Below, piece after piece: positions 9,436 to 17,588 of a stretch of 64,000 bases of DNA. The position numbers were made by a program, and so were the translations under genes. The notes beneath the pieces were generated by a model. That model was not told the DNA's origin and did not search any database. It saw nothing but the letters and a program-made list of their open reading frames with translations. Numbering within the stretch: position 1 is the first letter of the stretch; each line of letters opens with the position of its first letter. This stretch comes from Chryseobacterium sp. JM1 (GTDB lineage: Bacteria > Bacteroidota > Bacteroidia > Flavobacteriales > Weeksellaceae): NCBI RefSeq assembly GCF_000737715.1, contig NZ_JPRN01000009.1:62001-126000 (forward strand), given 5' to 3'.

Positions 9436-10182
9436 TTATATCTCAATAATCAGCTCTTTTTCATAGCCATTATATTTTTCATCGATATAGCCATGTGGAT
9501 TACAGATCACTTCAGTTTTCCCAATGGTGTATCTGCATGGCGTATGGATGTGCCCATGAATCCAATATAGAGGCTGATGTTCTGTAATAAAATCTTCCAG
9601 ATTGGAGGCATAAGCAGAAGTCACAGGATCTTCTTTGTATTGTTGCGGAACAGACTGAATGCTGGGTGCGTGGTGGGTAACGACAATATTTTGTAAGCCC
9701 GCAGAATTTTCCAGGCTTTCTTGTAACCAAAGCTTTGAGAACTGATGAATTTTAAATGTATCAATAGTCCTCATCTTTGAATAAGAAGGATCCCGTCTGA
9801 TCTTTTTATAATCATTCATTACCGGCTGGCAGACCATTCCGTGGTATATAGGATTTCCGAAAATAGAAAAATCCGTCCACAGCGTGGCTCCGTGAAAACG
9901 AACGCCGTCAATATCCACGGATTCATTTTCAAGAACAAATACGGTTGAGTCTACCGCAGCGTGTTTGATTTTATCGAGCGTTTTTGGGTAAGACCCTTTG
10001 TAATACTCATGGTTTCCCAGAACATAGATGATGGGTTTATCTTTTATTTTTGATTTGATCCATTCAATACCTTTGGTCCCAAGATTAACATCTCCGGCTA
10101 ATGCGACAACATCTGCCTGATCAAAACATAAATCAGTTGATCCGAATTCCTGATGAAGGTCGCTGATGATCTGTATTTTCAT
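9436..10182 (-). CDS. Calcineurin-like metallophosphoesterase
   Basis: The start is taken at 10182 (MKIQIISDLHQEFG...), because the first residues of the fold begin there; the frame is open upstream but would overlap the MFS gene. All five metallophosphoesterase motifs are visible: SDLHQ, GDVN, GNHEYY, THHAP and GHIH, supporting an intact di-metal site. The length (248 residues) suits single-domain cytoplasmic enzymes of this family, which hydrolyse varied phosphoesters; substrate cannot be inferred. It follows the MFS gene in the same direction and meets the vWA-like gene tail to tail with 3 bp between the stops. Confidence 0.93.
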   Translation of the reverse strand: MKIQIISDLHQEFGSTDLCFDQADVVALAGDVNLGTKGIEWIKSKIKDKPIIYVLGNHEYYKGSYPKTLDKIKHAAVDSTVFVLENESVDIDGVRFHGATLWTDFSIFGNPIYHGMVCQPVMNDYKKIRRDPSYSKMRTIDTFKIHQFSKLWLQESLENSAGLQNIVVTHHAPSIQSVPQQYKEDPVTSAYASNLEDFITEHQPLYWIHGHIHTPCRYTIGKTEVICNPHGYIDEKYNGYEKELIIEI

Positions 10183-10252
10183 TCTGCTAAAATAAAAAGA
10201 ACCGACACAATATGCCGATCCTTTTTCATATAGTTTGTATATTTTAATCCGT

Positions 10253-11641
10253 TTACGAAACCGCAATTTCCGTTTCTCTGATTTTTAAACTTTTAAAGAT
10301 AAAATACAAGAGCATCCCAAGAGCCAGCAATGCATAACCTGCCAGAATAATTAAACTCAAATCTCCAACCGCATATTTTGACGGAAAGATCTGACTCATC
10401 AAAGTCATGAACGAAAGTCCGATACCCGCTCCCAGAAAATAACTGGTAGAGCTCAAGCTTGATGCCACCCCGTAGTGAGAAGGTTCTACATCCTGAATTC
10501 CCATCACCGAAAGTGCCGTAAAACAGAAGGTCATTCCGATCCCTGAAATGCATGCAGCTCCCAGTAAAACAACGGCCAGCGGATGTCCTGTATACACAGC
10601 AATCAGTAAGGATAAAGCTCCGGCCAGCATAAAACTCCAACCGAATACACCCATTTGGGAAGAACTCAGTCTTTTAGAAACAGAAGGCAGTATAAATTTC
10701 GCTGCCAATGCAGACATAATACTGAACGGCACCAGCATCAGTCCAGCCGAAGCCGCACTGTGTCCCATATCTTTCTGAAGCATTAATGAAATAAGAAACA
10801 AAAATCCTATGAAAAACGCTCCTAATGTGAGGAAAACGGCATTAGAAATCACTAAAGACCGGTGTTTAAATATCTTCAGATCAATCAGTGGCTGAGCTAC
10901 AGATTTCAATCGAATAAATACAGCAACTAAAAGCAGAACAGCAAGTACCAGAGAACCGATAATCATTATGGGATTCTCTTTGATATGAATCAATTCATGC
11001 GTTCCGTAGGTAAGACTTAATAGTCCGAAAACAAGCAGCATTCCTGAAACGAGATCTGTTTTTTGTCCGGCCTCGCTCTTTTCATCCGCAGGCAGATACT
11101 GATACGCAAAAATCAGAGTCAGTAAAAGAATAGGAACATTGATCAGGAAAACCCAATGCCAGCTCAGATACGTACTGATAATTCCTCCCACTGAAAGTCC
11201 GCTTCCCGAACCGATGGCAGCAAATGAACTGAAAACCCCGATCGCCCGGTTACGTTCCTGCTCACCTCTGAAGGTATTCGTCACAATAGACAAAGCGGAA
11301 GGCATGATCAAAGCCGCTCCCAATCCCTGAAGGGCACGGAATATGGCTAAAACTTCAAAACTCTGCGAAAGTCCGGCACCCAAAGAAGTCAGCATAAAGA
11401 TAAGAGCTCCGATCAGGAATACTTTTTTACGTCCAATCTGATCGGAAAGCTTTCCGCCAATGATCAGAAAACCTCCAAAAAACAATACATACAGGGTTTG
11501 TAACCACTGTACCGTTTCCGCTCCAATATTGAACTGCTCCTGAATAGAAGGAATGGTTAAATTAATAATGGCAATATCCAAAGCCTCTACAAAAGTTCCT
11601 ACCGATGCTAAAATTAATATTAAATTTTTCCTTGTACTCAT
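10253..11641 (-). CDS. MFS drug exporter, DHA2 (EmrB/QacA-like) family
   Basis: The 462-residue protein is almost entirely hydrophobic with about 14 membrane helices, as in DHA2 drug:H+ antiporters. Helix 1 contains VEALDIAIINLTIPSI, which matches the DHA2 'LDxTIVNVALP' motif, and the loop between helices 2 and 3 reads GKLSDQIGRKKVFLIG, the MFS motif A. It is divergent from an Lrp/AsnC-type regulator gene across a 118-bp gap, a common arrangement for a locally regulated exporter. The substrate could be a drug, a dye or an amino-acid-like compound. Confidence 0.92.
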   Translation of the reverse strand: MSTRKNLILILASVGTFVEALDIAIINLTIPSIQEQFNIGAETVQWLQTLYVLFFGGFLIIGGKLSDQIGRKKVFLIGALIFMLTSLGAGLSQSFEVLAIFRALQGLGAALIMPSALSIVTNTFRGEQERNRAIGVFSSFAAIGSGSGLSVGGIISTYLSWHWVFLINVPILLLTLIFAYQYLPADEKSEAGQKTDLVSGMLLVFGLLSLTYGTHELIHIKENPIMIIGSLVLAVLLLVAVFIRLKSVAQPLIDLKIFKHRSLVISNAVFLTLGAFFIGFLFLISLMLQKDMGHSAASAGLMLVPFSIMSALAAKFILPSVSKRLSSSQMGVFGWSFMLAGALSLLIAVYTGHPLAVVLLGAACISGIGMTFCFTALSVMGIQDVEPSHYGVASSLSSTSYFLGAGIGLSFMTLMSQIFPSKYAVGDLSLIILAGYALLALGMLLYFIFKSLKIRETEIAVS

Positions 11642-11759
11642 AGATTCAAATTTCCTGCAAAATTAATTCTAAAAGAACATATGTCAAAATTTTATGTTAA
11701 ATTTGGAACGAATTATTAATTTAATAAACTTAAAAAGAACAAACGCACTATAACCCTTC
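11642..11759. promoter_or_regulatory. Divergent promoter region between MFS exporter and Lrp/AsnC regulator
   Basis: This 118-bp AT-rich gap separates two divergent starts and must hold both promoters. No clear operator palindrome was recognised by eye. Control of the exporter by the adjacent regulator is inference from position. Confidence 0.4.
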
Positions 11760-12254
11760 ATGACAAGCTTAAAAACAGAACAAATGACTGCAGAACAATA
11801 TACACCCGACGAAAAAGACCTTTCCATCCTGCGTTTGCTACAGAAAGACGCTAAAATGAGTGTCCGTGATATTTCCGCCAGGATCAATTTAAGCCCCACA
11901 CCCACGCACGAACGGATCAAGCGGATGGAAAAGCTCGGAATCATCAAAGAATACACTGCCGTAGTTGACCGTAAAAAAGTGAATAAAGGCATGATGGTGA
12001 TCTGCATGATCGCTTTAAATGTTCACAATAAAAAAACAGCAGGAAAATTCATTGAAGAAGTCGGTAGGCTGAAAGAAGTCGTAGAATTTTACAACATCAG
12101 CGGGGATTTTGATTTTATGCTTAAGATCCTTGCTCCGAATATGGATGACTTCCATGAGTTTTTTGTCAATAAGCTTTCTGAAATTGAAGGCATCGGGCAG
12201 ACGAAGAGTATTTTTGTAATGAACAGCATTAAGGAAAGTGTACAGATTTTGTAG
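11760..12254 (+). CDS. Lrp/AsnC-family transcriptional regulator
   Basis: The 164-residue protein has the two-domain Lrp layout: a helix-turn-helix half (LSILRLLQKDAKMSVRDISA then INLSPTPTHERIKRMEKLG, residues 20-65) and an alpha/beta ligand-binding half (about 82-155; EVVEFYNISGDFDFMLKILA is the conserved core). Length is typical. The start may be 11760 or the Met nine codons later (11784). These regulators usually respond to amino acids and form octamers. The divergent MFS exporter is its most likely target. Confidence 0.92.
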   Translation: MTSLKTEQMTAEQYTPDEKDLSILRLLQKDAKMSVRDISARINLSPTPTHERIKRMEKLGIIKEYTAVVDRKKVNKGMMVICMIALNVHNKKTAGKFIEEVGRLKEVVEFYNISGDFDFMLKILAPNMDDFHEFFVNKLSEIEGIGQTKSIFVMNSIKESVQIL

Positions 12255-12266
12255 GAGTTTGAGGAT

Positions 12267-12506
12267 GGAAGCGGGAAGATGGGAGCACTTTTAGTCTGTC
12301 AATAAATCCTAAGACTTTTCATGTAAATTATTTAGCTTAACCTGACATTCAGGCTAACTTACGTTTTCTATCCATGTCAAGGTTTTGAACCTTGACATGG
12401 GTTTTCCAAATTCAGGTTCATTTAATAAGCTTTAAAAATTCAATGAAAACTGGAGTGATTACCCTTTCTCCTTCCAGTAACTTCCCGCTCCCATCTTCCC
12501 GCTTCC
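12267..12506. repeat. 240-bp intergenic element bounded by a perfect 19-bp inverted repeat
   Basis: The arm GGAAGCGGGAAGATGGGAG at 12267-12285 is matched exactly by its complement at 12488-12506. The region between holds a perfect hairpin (12372-12400) and no gene. A related, degraded arm occurs at 30483-30515 (GGAAGCTGGAAGAGGGAGG, then GGAAGTTACT; GGAAGTTACTGG is also seen here on the - strand). This suggests a small MITE-like or repetitive extragenic element. Confidence 0.6.
12372..12400. repeat. Perfect 13-bp-stem hairpin with 3-nt loop
   Basis: CCATGTCAAGGTT pairs perfectly with AACCTTGACATGG across a 3-nt loop. It lacks a T-run beyond the stem, so it is not a standard terminator. The shape (GGTT-loop-AACC inside a long perfect stem) matches the hairpins at 32757-32789 and 60744-60776. 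Confidence 0.6.
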
Positions 12507-12590
12507 TTCTATTAAGAATCTTTTAATACTTAAAATTCTTTGTTCTATTCAGTAATTACTAAATTGAAGTCTCATTTAAAATCACTGAAT

Positions 12591-13358
12591 ATGCCTTGGA
12601 ATCCTGATGTTTACAATCAATTTAAAGATATCCGTTTTAAACCGTTTTACGATCTTGCCGAACTGATCACTAACGAAAAAGAGATGAAAGCAGTAGATCT
12701 GGGCTGCGGAACGGGTGAACAAACGTCTATACTTACGGACAAACTGACTCATGCCACCTTTACAGGAATTGATTCATCTCCTGAAATGCTGGAAAAATCT
12801 AAAGCGCTGGAAAATGAACGCCTACACTTCAGGATCGCAACAACAGAAGATATGCTAGAGGCTGATGAAAACTGGGATCTTATCTTCAGCAATGCAGCTC
12901 TCCAATGGTCCGACAACCATCAGGAACTTTTCCCTAAACTTATTTCCAAACTGAATACCGGCGGTCAGCTGGCTGTACAGATGCCTTACCAACCAGGAAA
13001 CACGCTGAATATTATTCTTTCCGAACTGGCGACTGAGGAGCCTTTCCGTACACAGCTCAATGGCTGGAACCGCCCGTCTGCCGTGCTTACCATCGATGAA
13101 TATGCACAGATTTTGTTTGAGAATGGTATTGAAGATCTGAATTTATCACAAAAGGTGTATCCTATTATCGCGGAAGATCATGAAACTTTATTCAAATTTA
13201 TCTCCGGATCAGCTTTAATTCCTTATTTGGAAAGACTTGACGAGGAACAGCAGACCATCTTTACGACAGAATTTAAACAGCGTATTGAGAAGAGCTTCCC
13301 GAAACTTCCTGCCATTTATGCGTTTAAAAGAATCCTTCTGTATGGAAGGAAAAAATAA
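12591..13358 (+). CDS. Class I SAM methyltransferase, trans-aconitate 2-methyltransferase-like
   Basis: The start is set at 12591 (MPWNPDVYNQFKDIRFKPF...), which matches the canonical Tam N-terminus of the form 'WxPxxYxxFxxxRxxPxxDL'; an ATG 17 codons earlier is open but unlike the family. The 255-residue length also fits Tam. The SAM-binding motif I is VDLGCGTGEQ (about residues 35-44), followed by GIDSSPEMLEKS and FSNAALQWSDN, the family's post-motif region. Tam methylates trans-aconitate, relieving aconitase inhibition. It is monocistronic, ending at a shared bidirectional terminator. The exact substrate is inferred from homology. Confidence 0.88.
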   Translation: MPWNPDVYNQFKDIRFKPFYDLAELITNEKEMKAVDLGCGTGEQTSILTDKLTHATFTGIDSSPEMLEKSKALENERLHFRIATTEDMLEADENWDLIFSNAALQWSDNHQELFPKLISKLNTGGQLAVQMPYQPGNTLNIILSELATEEPFRTQLNGWNRPSAVLTIDEYAQILFENGIEDLNLSQKVYPIIAEDHETLFKFISGSALIPYLERLDEEQQTIFTTEFKQRIEKSFPKLPAIYAFKRILLYGRKK

Positions 13359-13360
13359 AA

Positions 13361-13394
13361 AAAGCCCTGCGTATCATTCATGCAGGGCTTTTTT
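13361..13394. terminator. Bidirectional intrinsic terminator
   Basis: AAAGCCCTGC and GCAGGGCTTT form a 10-bp stem with an 11-nt loop, flanked by A-runs on the left and T-runs on the right. It sits between the converging methyltransferase gene and the exported protein gene at 13414 and can serve both. Confidence 0.85.
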
Positions 13395-13413
13395 GAACAG
13401 TTTGACACTGTAA

Positions 13414-13938
13414 TTATTTCCAGTAATTCCAAACGGTTCCGTCAAAGACAGCAAATGTTTTACTGGCAGTATCATAACAGATCATTCCGGGATACGGATT
13501 TTTCACGTTGAGATGGGGCGCCGATATTTTAGGAAGAATCATCGCTTTATCCGGTGATTCCAGGACGAGTACTCCATCTGCGCTGCCACCCTGAGTGCCG
13601 ATCACTACTCCATTACCGGTTTCATCCGAAGTATTAACGGAAACTGCAGATGAATTCCCCGTATCACTTAGAGGTTTCCATATATCATTTTCGTATACCT
13701 TTATTTTATCGTCTGATTTGTCGAAAACAAAGGTTCCGTTTGCCGGACTGCCTGTCGGAAGTCCCTGTGTAGCAGGAAGAATTATACCTTTTGTATTCGT
13801 TGGAGTATTGTTGAAATCCAACACTGTGCTGTTGCCGTCAATCGTTTCTTTTTCTATAGCTATCTGAGCGTAAAAAGTATTAAAAACTATTAATGCGAGG
13901 ACTATACTTATGTTTTTTATAGGTTTCATATTATTCAC
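13414..13938 (-). CDS. Exported protein of unknown function with a Bacteroidota 'GMxxYDT...W' tail domain
   Basis: The 174-residue protein has a signal peptide (MKPIKNISIVLALIVFNTFY then AQ; the Met at residue 4 may be the true start). Its C-terminus (LESPDKAMILPKI, NPYPGMICYDTASKTFAVFD, VWNYWK) resembles the C-terminus of the upstream 350-residue protein (LESKTKGFVITRV, EGMLVYDIQDHCVKLYNGTQW), showing a shared tail domain. An earlier segment (GIILPATQGLPTGSPANGTF, then IWKPLSD) looks like a further copy of the same unit. It is the second gene of a two-gene operon, 8 bp after its partner. Surface display is likely but unproven; no T9SS domain is visible. Confidence 0.8.
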   Translation of the reverse strand: MNNMKPIKNISIVLALIVFNTFYAQIAIEKETIDGNSTVLDFNNTPTNTKGIILPATQGLPTGSPANGTFVFDKSDDKIKVYENDIWKPLSDTGNSSAVSVNTSDETGNGVVIGTQGGSADGVLVLESPDKAMILPKISAPHLNVKNPYPGMICYDTASKTFAVFDGTVWNYWK

Positions 13939-13946
13939 GAATTAAG

Positions 13947-14999
13947 TTAATCATTACAGCTTCTTTCGATACATTTCCATTGGGTTCCATTGTAGAGTTT
14001 TACACAATGGTCCTGAATATCGTACACCAGCATTCCCTCTTTCGGCTCTGCAACGGCATCTCCCAACTGAGGTGTCTGGCTTACATGCTGTACCCGGGTA
14101 ATAACGAAACCTTTCGTTTTTGATTCCAATGCGAGAAAACCATTTGGAACATTTTCCGGCCAGGCAGTCGTTTTTTGCTGTATGGTGATTCCCATTTTAG
14201 TAAAGCCGTCTGGCGTCCCCAAAGTTGCAGGTTTGGTACAGTAATCATCTAATTCATGAACAATCTCATCTGCGAACCCGCAAGCGAACTTATCTTCAGG
14301 AAGCCCATCAGGCCACAGGGTTGGACATGAAGCTTTGGTAGCATTAGGTCCACAGAAGCTCGCATTTCCAGGCAACAATCCTGTTACGGTATCCATGGCG
14401 ATGGCTACGATCTGACTGTCATTACTGAATATGGAAGTTCCTCCTCCACTCACCTGTGCTTTTGCAATACAATAGGCTTTTCCCAAAGGGGCTCCCACAT
14501 AATTCACAAAAGGATAAGTGGTGGACTGCTGGCTGAATGTTCCGCATATTTCCACAACACTGTAGGTTCCCATGTCAATCGTTGACATTGATCCCGGAAA
14601 TGTTCCTAAAAATGTAGGATCTCCCTGGGATACCGATCCTGTAAGCGAAAGATAGGCTTTTGTTCCCAGCTTTATTTTTGAGTTTTTCTGACTTCCGAAA
14701 ACCCCTATCAGAATCGAGCCTTCTGATTTTACACTTCCTGTATCACCAATTTCCAAACTTCCATTCACCGTAATTCCTTTTACGATAAGTGCAGCTCCCG
14801 GCTGGATGATCAAAAGTGCATCCTCAGGAATCATAATATCATTAACTAAAGTAAGGTTTCCGGTAAGACAATAGGTTTGCCCAGGATTCATGGCCTGGCC
14901 TGTATAAGCTGTACATTGCGCATCCACAATGCCGTAAAAAAGAGCCATTAACAAGAAAATGAATTTCTTATTAATGGCACTAAAATTTAAATTATCCAT
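13947..14999 (-). CDS. Exported protein with beta-helix-like body and 'GMLVYD' tail domain
   Basis: The 350-residue protein begins with a signal peptide (KFIFLLMALFYGIVDAQ). The body from residue 30 to about 130 has short alternating strands with repeated small turns (LVNDIMIPEDALLIIQPGAA, LIVKGITVNGSLEIGDTGSV), which suggests a right-handed beta-helix or a similar stacked fold. A Cys-containing region follows, and the last ~60 residues (NGFLALESKTKGFVITRVQ, KEGMLVYDIQDHCVKLYNG) match the tail of the next gene. Three Cys pairs could form disulfides after export. First gene of a two-gene unit. The function is unknown; adhesion or surface layer is only possible. Confidence 0.78.
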   Translation of the reverse strand: MDNLNFSAINKKFIFLLMALFYGIVDAQCTAYTGQAMNPGQTYCLTGNLTLVNDIMIPEDALLIIQPGAALIVKGITVNGSLEIGDTGSVKSEGSILIGVFGSQKNSKIKLGTKAYLSLTGSVSQGDPTFLGTFPGSMSTIDMGTYSVVEICGTFSQQSTTYPFVNYVGAPLGKAYCIAKAQVSGGGTSIFSNDSQIVAIAMDTVTGLLPGNASFCGPNATKASCPTLWPDGLPEDKFACGFADEIVHELDDYCTKPATLGTPDGFTKMGITIQQKTTAWPENVPNGFLALESKTKGFVITRVQHVSQTPQLGDAVAEPKEGMLVYDIQDHCVKLYNGTQWKCIERSCND

Positions 15000-15566
15000 A
15001 TGATTTTATAATAAATTAGTATTTTTTACATAATATAAAGAGGGAAAAATAAAATTCTACATCACAAAATCACTGAACAAGATGCATACCAAAGTTCGTT
15101 TTCCATCCCTTATCTGCTCTATTATTTTTTGAATTAAACAAACCTATTTGGCGGCATAGAAGGCACTTAAATGGTGGTGAAAAAAAATGATTTTTATTTT
15201 TGAAAACTATATCGTTGAGTTGTATAATTTAATATGAAACATAGATCATCTAAAAAGGTAAATAAGAGGATTTCACTTTGGAGTATTTAGTTTGAACACT
15301 AAAAATCGAAACTATGGTTATCAGGTCTGGACTAACAATTTTCCACCAGATGTTTAAGTATTCCCTTTATTGAAAAGGTTTTTCAGTAAATTAGATTTTA
15401 CAAATAAAAGCTATAGAAATTACAAATAATACAAACTATTCCTTTTATCACTGAATTTTAATCATCAAAAGTACATTTTAAATTCACATAGAAGTGATTA
15501 ATATAGTTTATGGTTATAATATTTCCTACATTAGTGATAACTAAAAACCATCAAAATTCAAAATTT
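15000..15566. other. Long AT-rich intergenic region without recognised features
   Basis: These 567 bases separate two divergent exported-protein genes and must contain both promoters. Every frame is closed by frequent stops. No terminator, repeat or RNA gene was recognised. Confidence 0.5.
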
Positions 15567-16739
15567 ATGAAAACATCACTATTATCCATGAAAAATGGTC
15601 TGACAGCTGCTATGCTGCTTTTAACAGGAATTGCAAGTGCACAACAGTGGCAGGTTACCGGAAACGGAGGAATCACTCCAGCCAATTATGCCGGCACGGT
15701 AGATCCAAGGCCATTTTTTCTCAGAACTAACGGGGCTTCGTCCAATCCGGGGCAGGCTATTTTAAACGAGACAGGTTCATTCATTGTTGACGCAGTTAAT
15801 AACTCTAATGTTGCTAAAGTAAAAGGAAGTATCGTCAACGGTATTTCCAATGTTTTGGGTTCACAGGCCAGCAGTTCCTTAGTGAGCGGCTGGGAAAACG
15901 ACCTTAGCAATGGCGGAGGAGCCAATATTATTGGCGGACAGGCCAATGTGGTCATGAATAATGCCGGAAAGTCTGTAGCATTAGGCTGGAAAAACATTAT
16001 CAGAAACTCAAACCAGTTTGCATTGGGCGTAGGCATCGATCTTAAAGATGTGTATTCCGGCGGATTCGGAATTGATCTGGCAGCTACCGGAAACCGTTCT
16101 TTTGTGATCGGATCCGGAACAGGAAGTGCGAAACTGACGAATAATATTCCGCTGTCTATTATGTTTGGTTTATCTCCTACTGCTACTATGCTGATCAAGG
16201 ATAAAAGTGTAGGTATTCTTACACTCTCTCCTACGGCCAATTTCCATACGGTAGGAACGGTAAGATTTGAAAGTCTGCCAACAGGAAGTGGAAATGCCCT
16301 GGTTGTAGATGTCAGCGGAAATGTAATGGTTTCAACTACTCCACTCAGCAAAACGGCTGCTTCCGATGAAACGATCCAGCTGCTGGAAAACCGCATTAAA
16401 AATCTTGAAAACACCGTAGAAGAACTGAAACAAATGCTTTTGAATAAAGGAACTTCAACAAGCCTTACCTCTTCAGATGTCGCTCAGCTTTCTCAAAATG
16501 TTCCCAACCCTACCAGAAACGGAACGAACATCAGCTACTACCTTCCCGATCATGCAAAAACAGCATCTATTGAAGTCTACAATATCTCCGGTCAGCTGGT
16601 GAAATCCCTTCCTCTTCGTGAGAGAGGAAACGGAACCATTAAGCTTTCAGGTTCTGACCTGCCATCCGGTACCTACGTCTATAAAATGACAACAGACGGA
16701 AAAGTGACAGGTTCTAAAAAAATGGTTATCCGGGATTAG
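15567..16739 (+). CDS. T9SS cargo protein with coiled coil and type A sorting domain
   Basis: The start is placed at 15567 (MKTSLLSMKNGLTAAMLLLT...), which gives a normal signal peptide ending in IASAQ; the open frame upstream has no leader character. The 390-residue protein has a repetitive Gly/Asn-rich body, then a short coiled coil (DETIQLLENRIKNLENTVEE) of the type seen before trimerising or tail-fibre-like ends, and a C-terminal T9SS type A sorting domain (about 80 residues; VPNPTRNGTNISYYLP, ISGQLVKSLP, LPSGTYVYKMTTDGK, KKMVIRD). It should be secreted across the outer membrane and attached to the surface or released. The biological role is unknown. Confidence 0.85.
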   Translation: MKTSLLSMKNGLTAAMLLLTGIASAQQWQVTGNGGITPANYAGTVDPRPFFLRTNGASSNPGQAILNETGSFIVDAVNNSNVAKVKGSIVNGISNVLGSQASSSLVSGWENDLSNGGGANIIGGQANVVMNNAGKSVALGWKNIIRNSNQFALGVGIDLKDVYSGGFGIDLAATGNRSFVIGSGTGSAKLTNNIPLSIMFGLSPTATMLIKDKSVGILTLSPTANFHTVGTVRFESLPTGSGNALVVDVSGNVMVSTTPLSKTAASDETIQLLENRIKNLENTVEELKQMLLNKGTSTSLTSSDVAQLSQNVPNPTRNGTNISYYLPDHAKTASIEVYNISGQLVKSLPLRERGNGTIKLSGSDLPSGTYVYKMTTDGKVTGSKKMVIRD

Positions 16740-16766
16740 ATTCTTGATATATTATTTTCAAAAATG

Positions 16767-16806
16767 CAGTCGATGAGATTTTATATTTCACCGACTGTTT
16801 TTTTTT
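16767..16806 (+). terminator. Intrinsic terminator after the T9SS protein gene
   Basis: CAGTCG(A)TGA pairs with TCA(C)CGACTG and is followed by a run of nine or more T residues, 27 bp after the stop codon. Confidence 0.8.
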
Positions 16807-17045
16807 GTATCTGAAATGGATCAGACTTATTGATCTAACAAATCTCCGGTTAATTCCCACAATATGAGACAATAAAGAAAAAATTTCAATGTAAATAAAT
16901 GCAATACTGGTCATTTTCCCAGTAACAAAGGGCCAAAAGTTAAATATTTTTATATCTTTAAAAAATATTTCCCTTATGAATGAAATTTAATTTTAACAGA
17001 TTTGGGGAATGCTTTATATTTAAAACATCATATAACCTGAAAGCT

Positions 17046-17567
17046 ATGAAGAGTTTTTTACTCACTCTTTCTCTCATAGGAATTTTGTCCTCATGCAAGG
17101 ATAAAAACAATGATCCCGATCCTATACTTCCGCAGGCCACACAAACCGGAGCAGATACCGGAGGTGCATTGGTAAACGGAAAAATATGGGTTTCCAAAAT
17201 TGAAAAATCCACCGTTGCCGCACTGGGAAATAATACGACCTATGAATTTGTGAACAATGAGTACTCACTGAAAATCCATTTAAGAAATGCTGAAAACCCA
17301 TCCGGGAATACCATTCAGATAGTAATGGTGAGCGGCCAGGATTTCGGGGTTGGAGACTATCCTTTAACTGAAAATGATCACGGGTTGTATTACCATTCAT
17401 CCCAAATGTATTCTACGGATCATGACAATATTGGAATTTTATCCATCACCAAATTTGACAAAGCCAATAAAATCATTTCAGGAACCTTCAGCTTTAAAGC
17501 CAAATACTATTACGACGGAGATACAGTAACCATTACTGATGGCCGTTTCGACAGAAAATATCAATAA
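17046..17567 (+). CDS. Putative lipoprotein, DUF6252-like
   Basis: The start is set at 17046, where MKSFLLTLSLIGILSSC gives a clean lipoprotein leader with lipobox LSSC; the open frame from 16980 adds 22 residues without leader features. The mature protein (about 157 residues) is a compact beta-rich domain (NGKIWVSKIEKSTVAALGNN, then YSLKIHLRNA and VGDYPLTENDHG) of the kind found in small Bacteroidota lipoproteins; assignment to DUF6252 is from memory of its NGKxW start and is not certain. It lies 21 bp upstream of the lipase-like T9SS gene and is probably co-transcribed with it. Confidence 0.72.
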   Translation: MKSFLLTLSLIGILSSCKDKNNDPDPILPQATQTGADTGGALVNGKIWVSKIEKSTVAALGNNTTYEFVNNEYSLKIHLRNAENPSGNTIQIVMVSGQDFGVGDYPLTENDHGLYYHSSQMYSTDHDNIGILSITKFDKANKIISGTFSFKAKYYYDGDTVTITDGRFDRKYQ

Positions 17568-17588
17568 TTTTTTTTAACTAATACCTTT

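Noticed and set aside
9512..9730. Open frame overlapping the metallophosphoesterase gene
   Set aside because: It is in another frame of a gene with complete catalytic motifs and has no independent support.
10293..10640. 115-codon frame within the MFS exporter gene
   Set aside because: The MFS frame is complete with clear motifs; the overlapping translation has no recognisable domain.
12372..12400. Hairpin considered as terminator of the Lrp-type gene
   Set aside because: No T-run follows the stem and it lies about 120 bp after the stop codon.
15686..16414. 242-codon antisense frame within the T9SS cargo gene
   Set aside because: The + strand frame has a signal peptide, coiled coil and sorting domain; the antisense frame has none.
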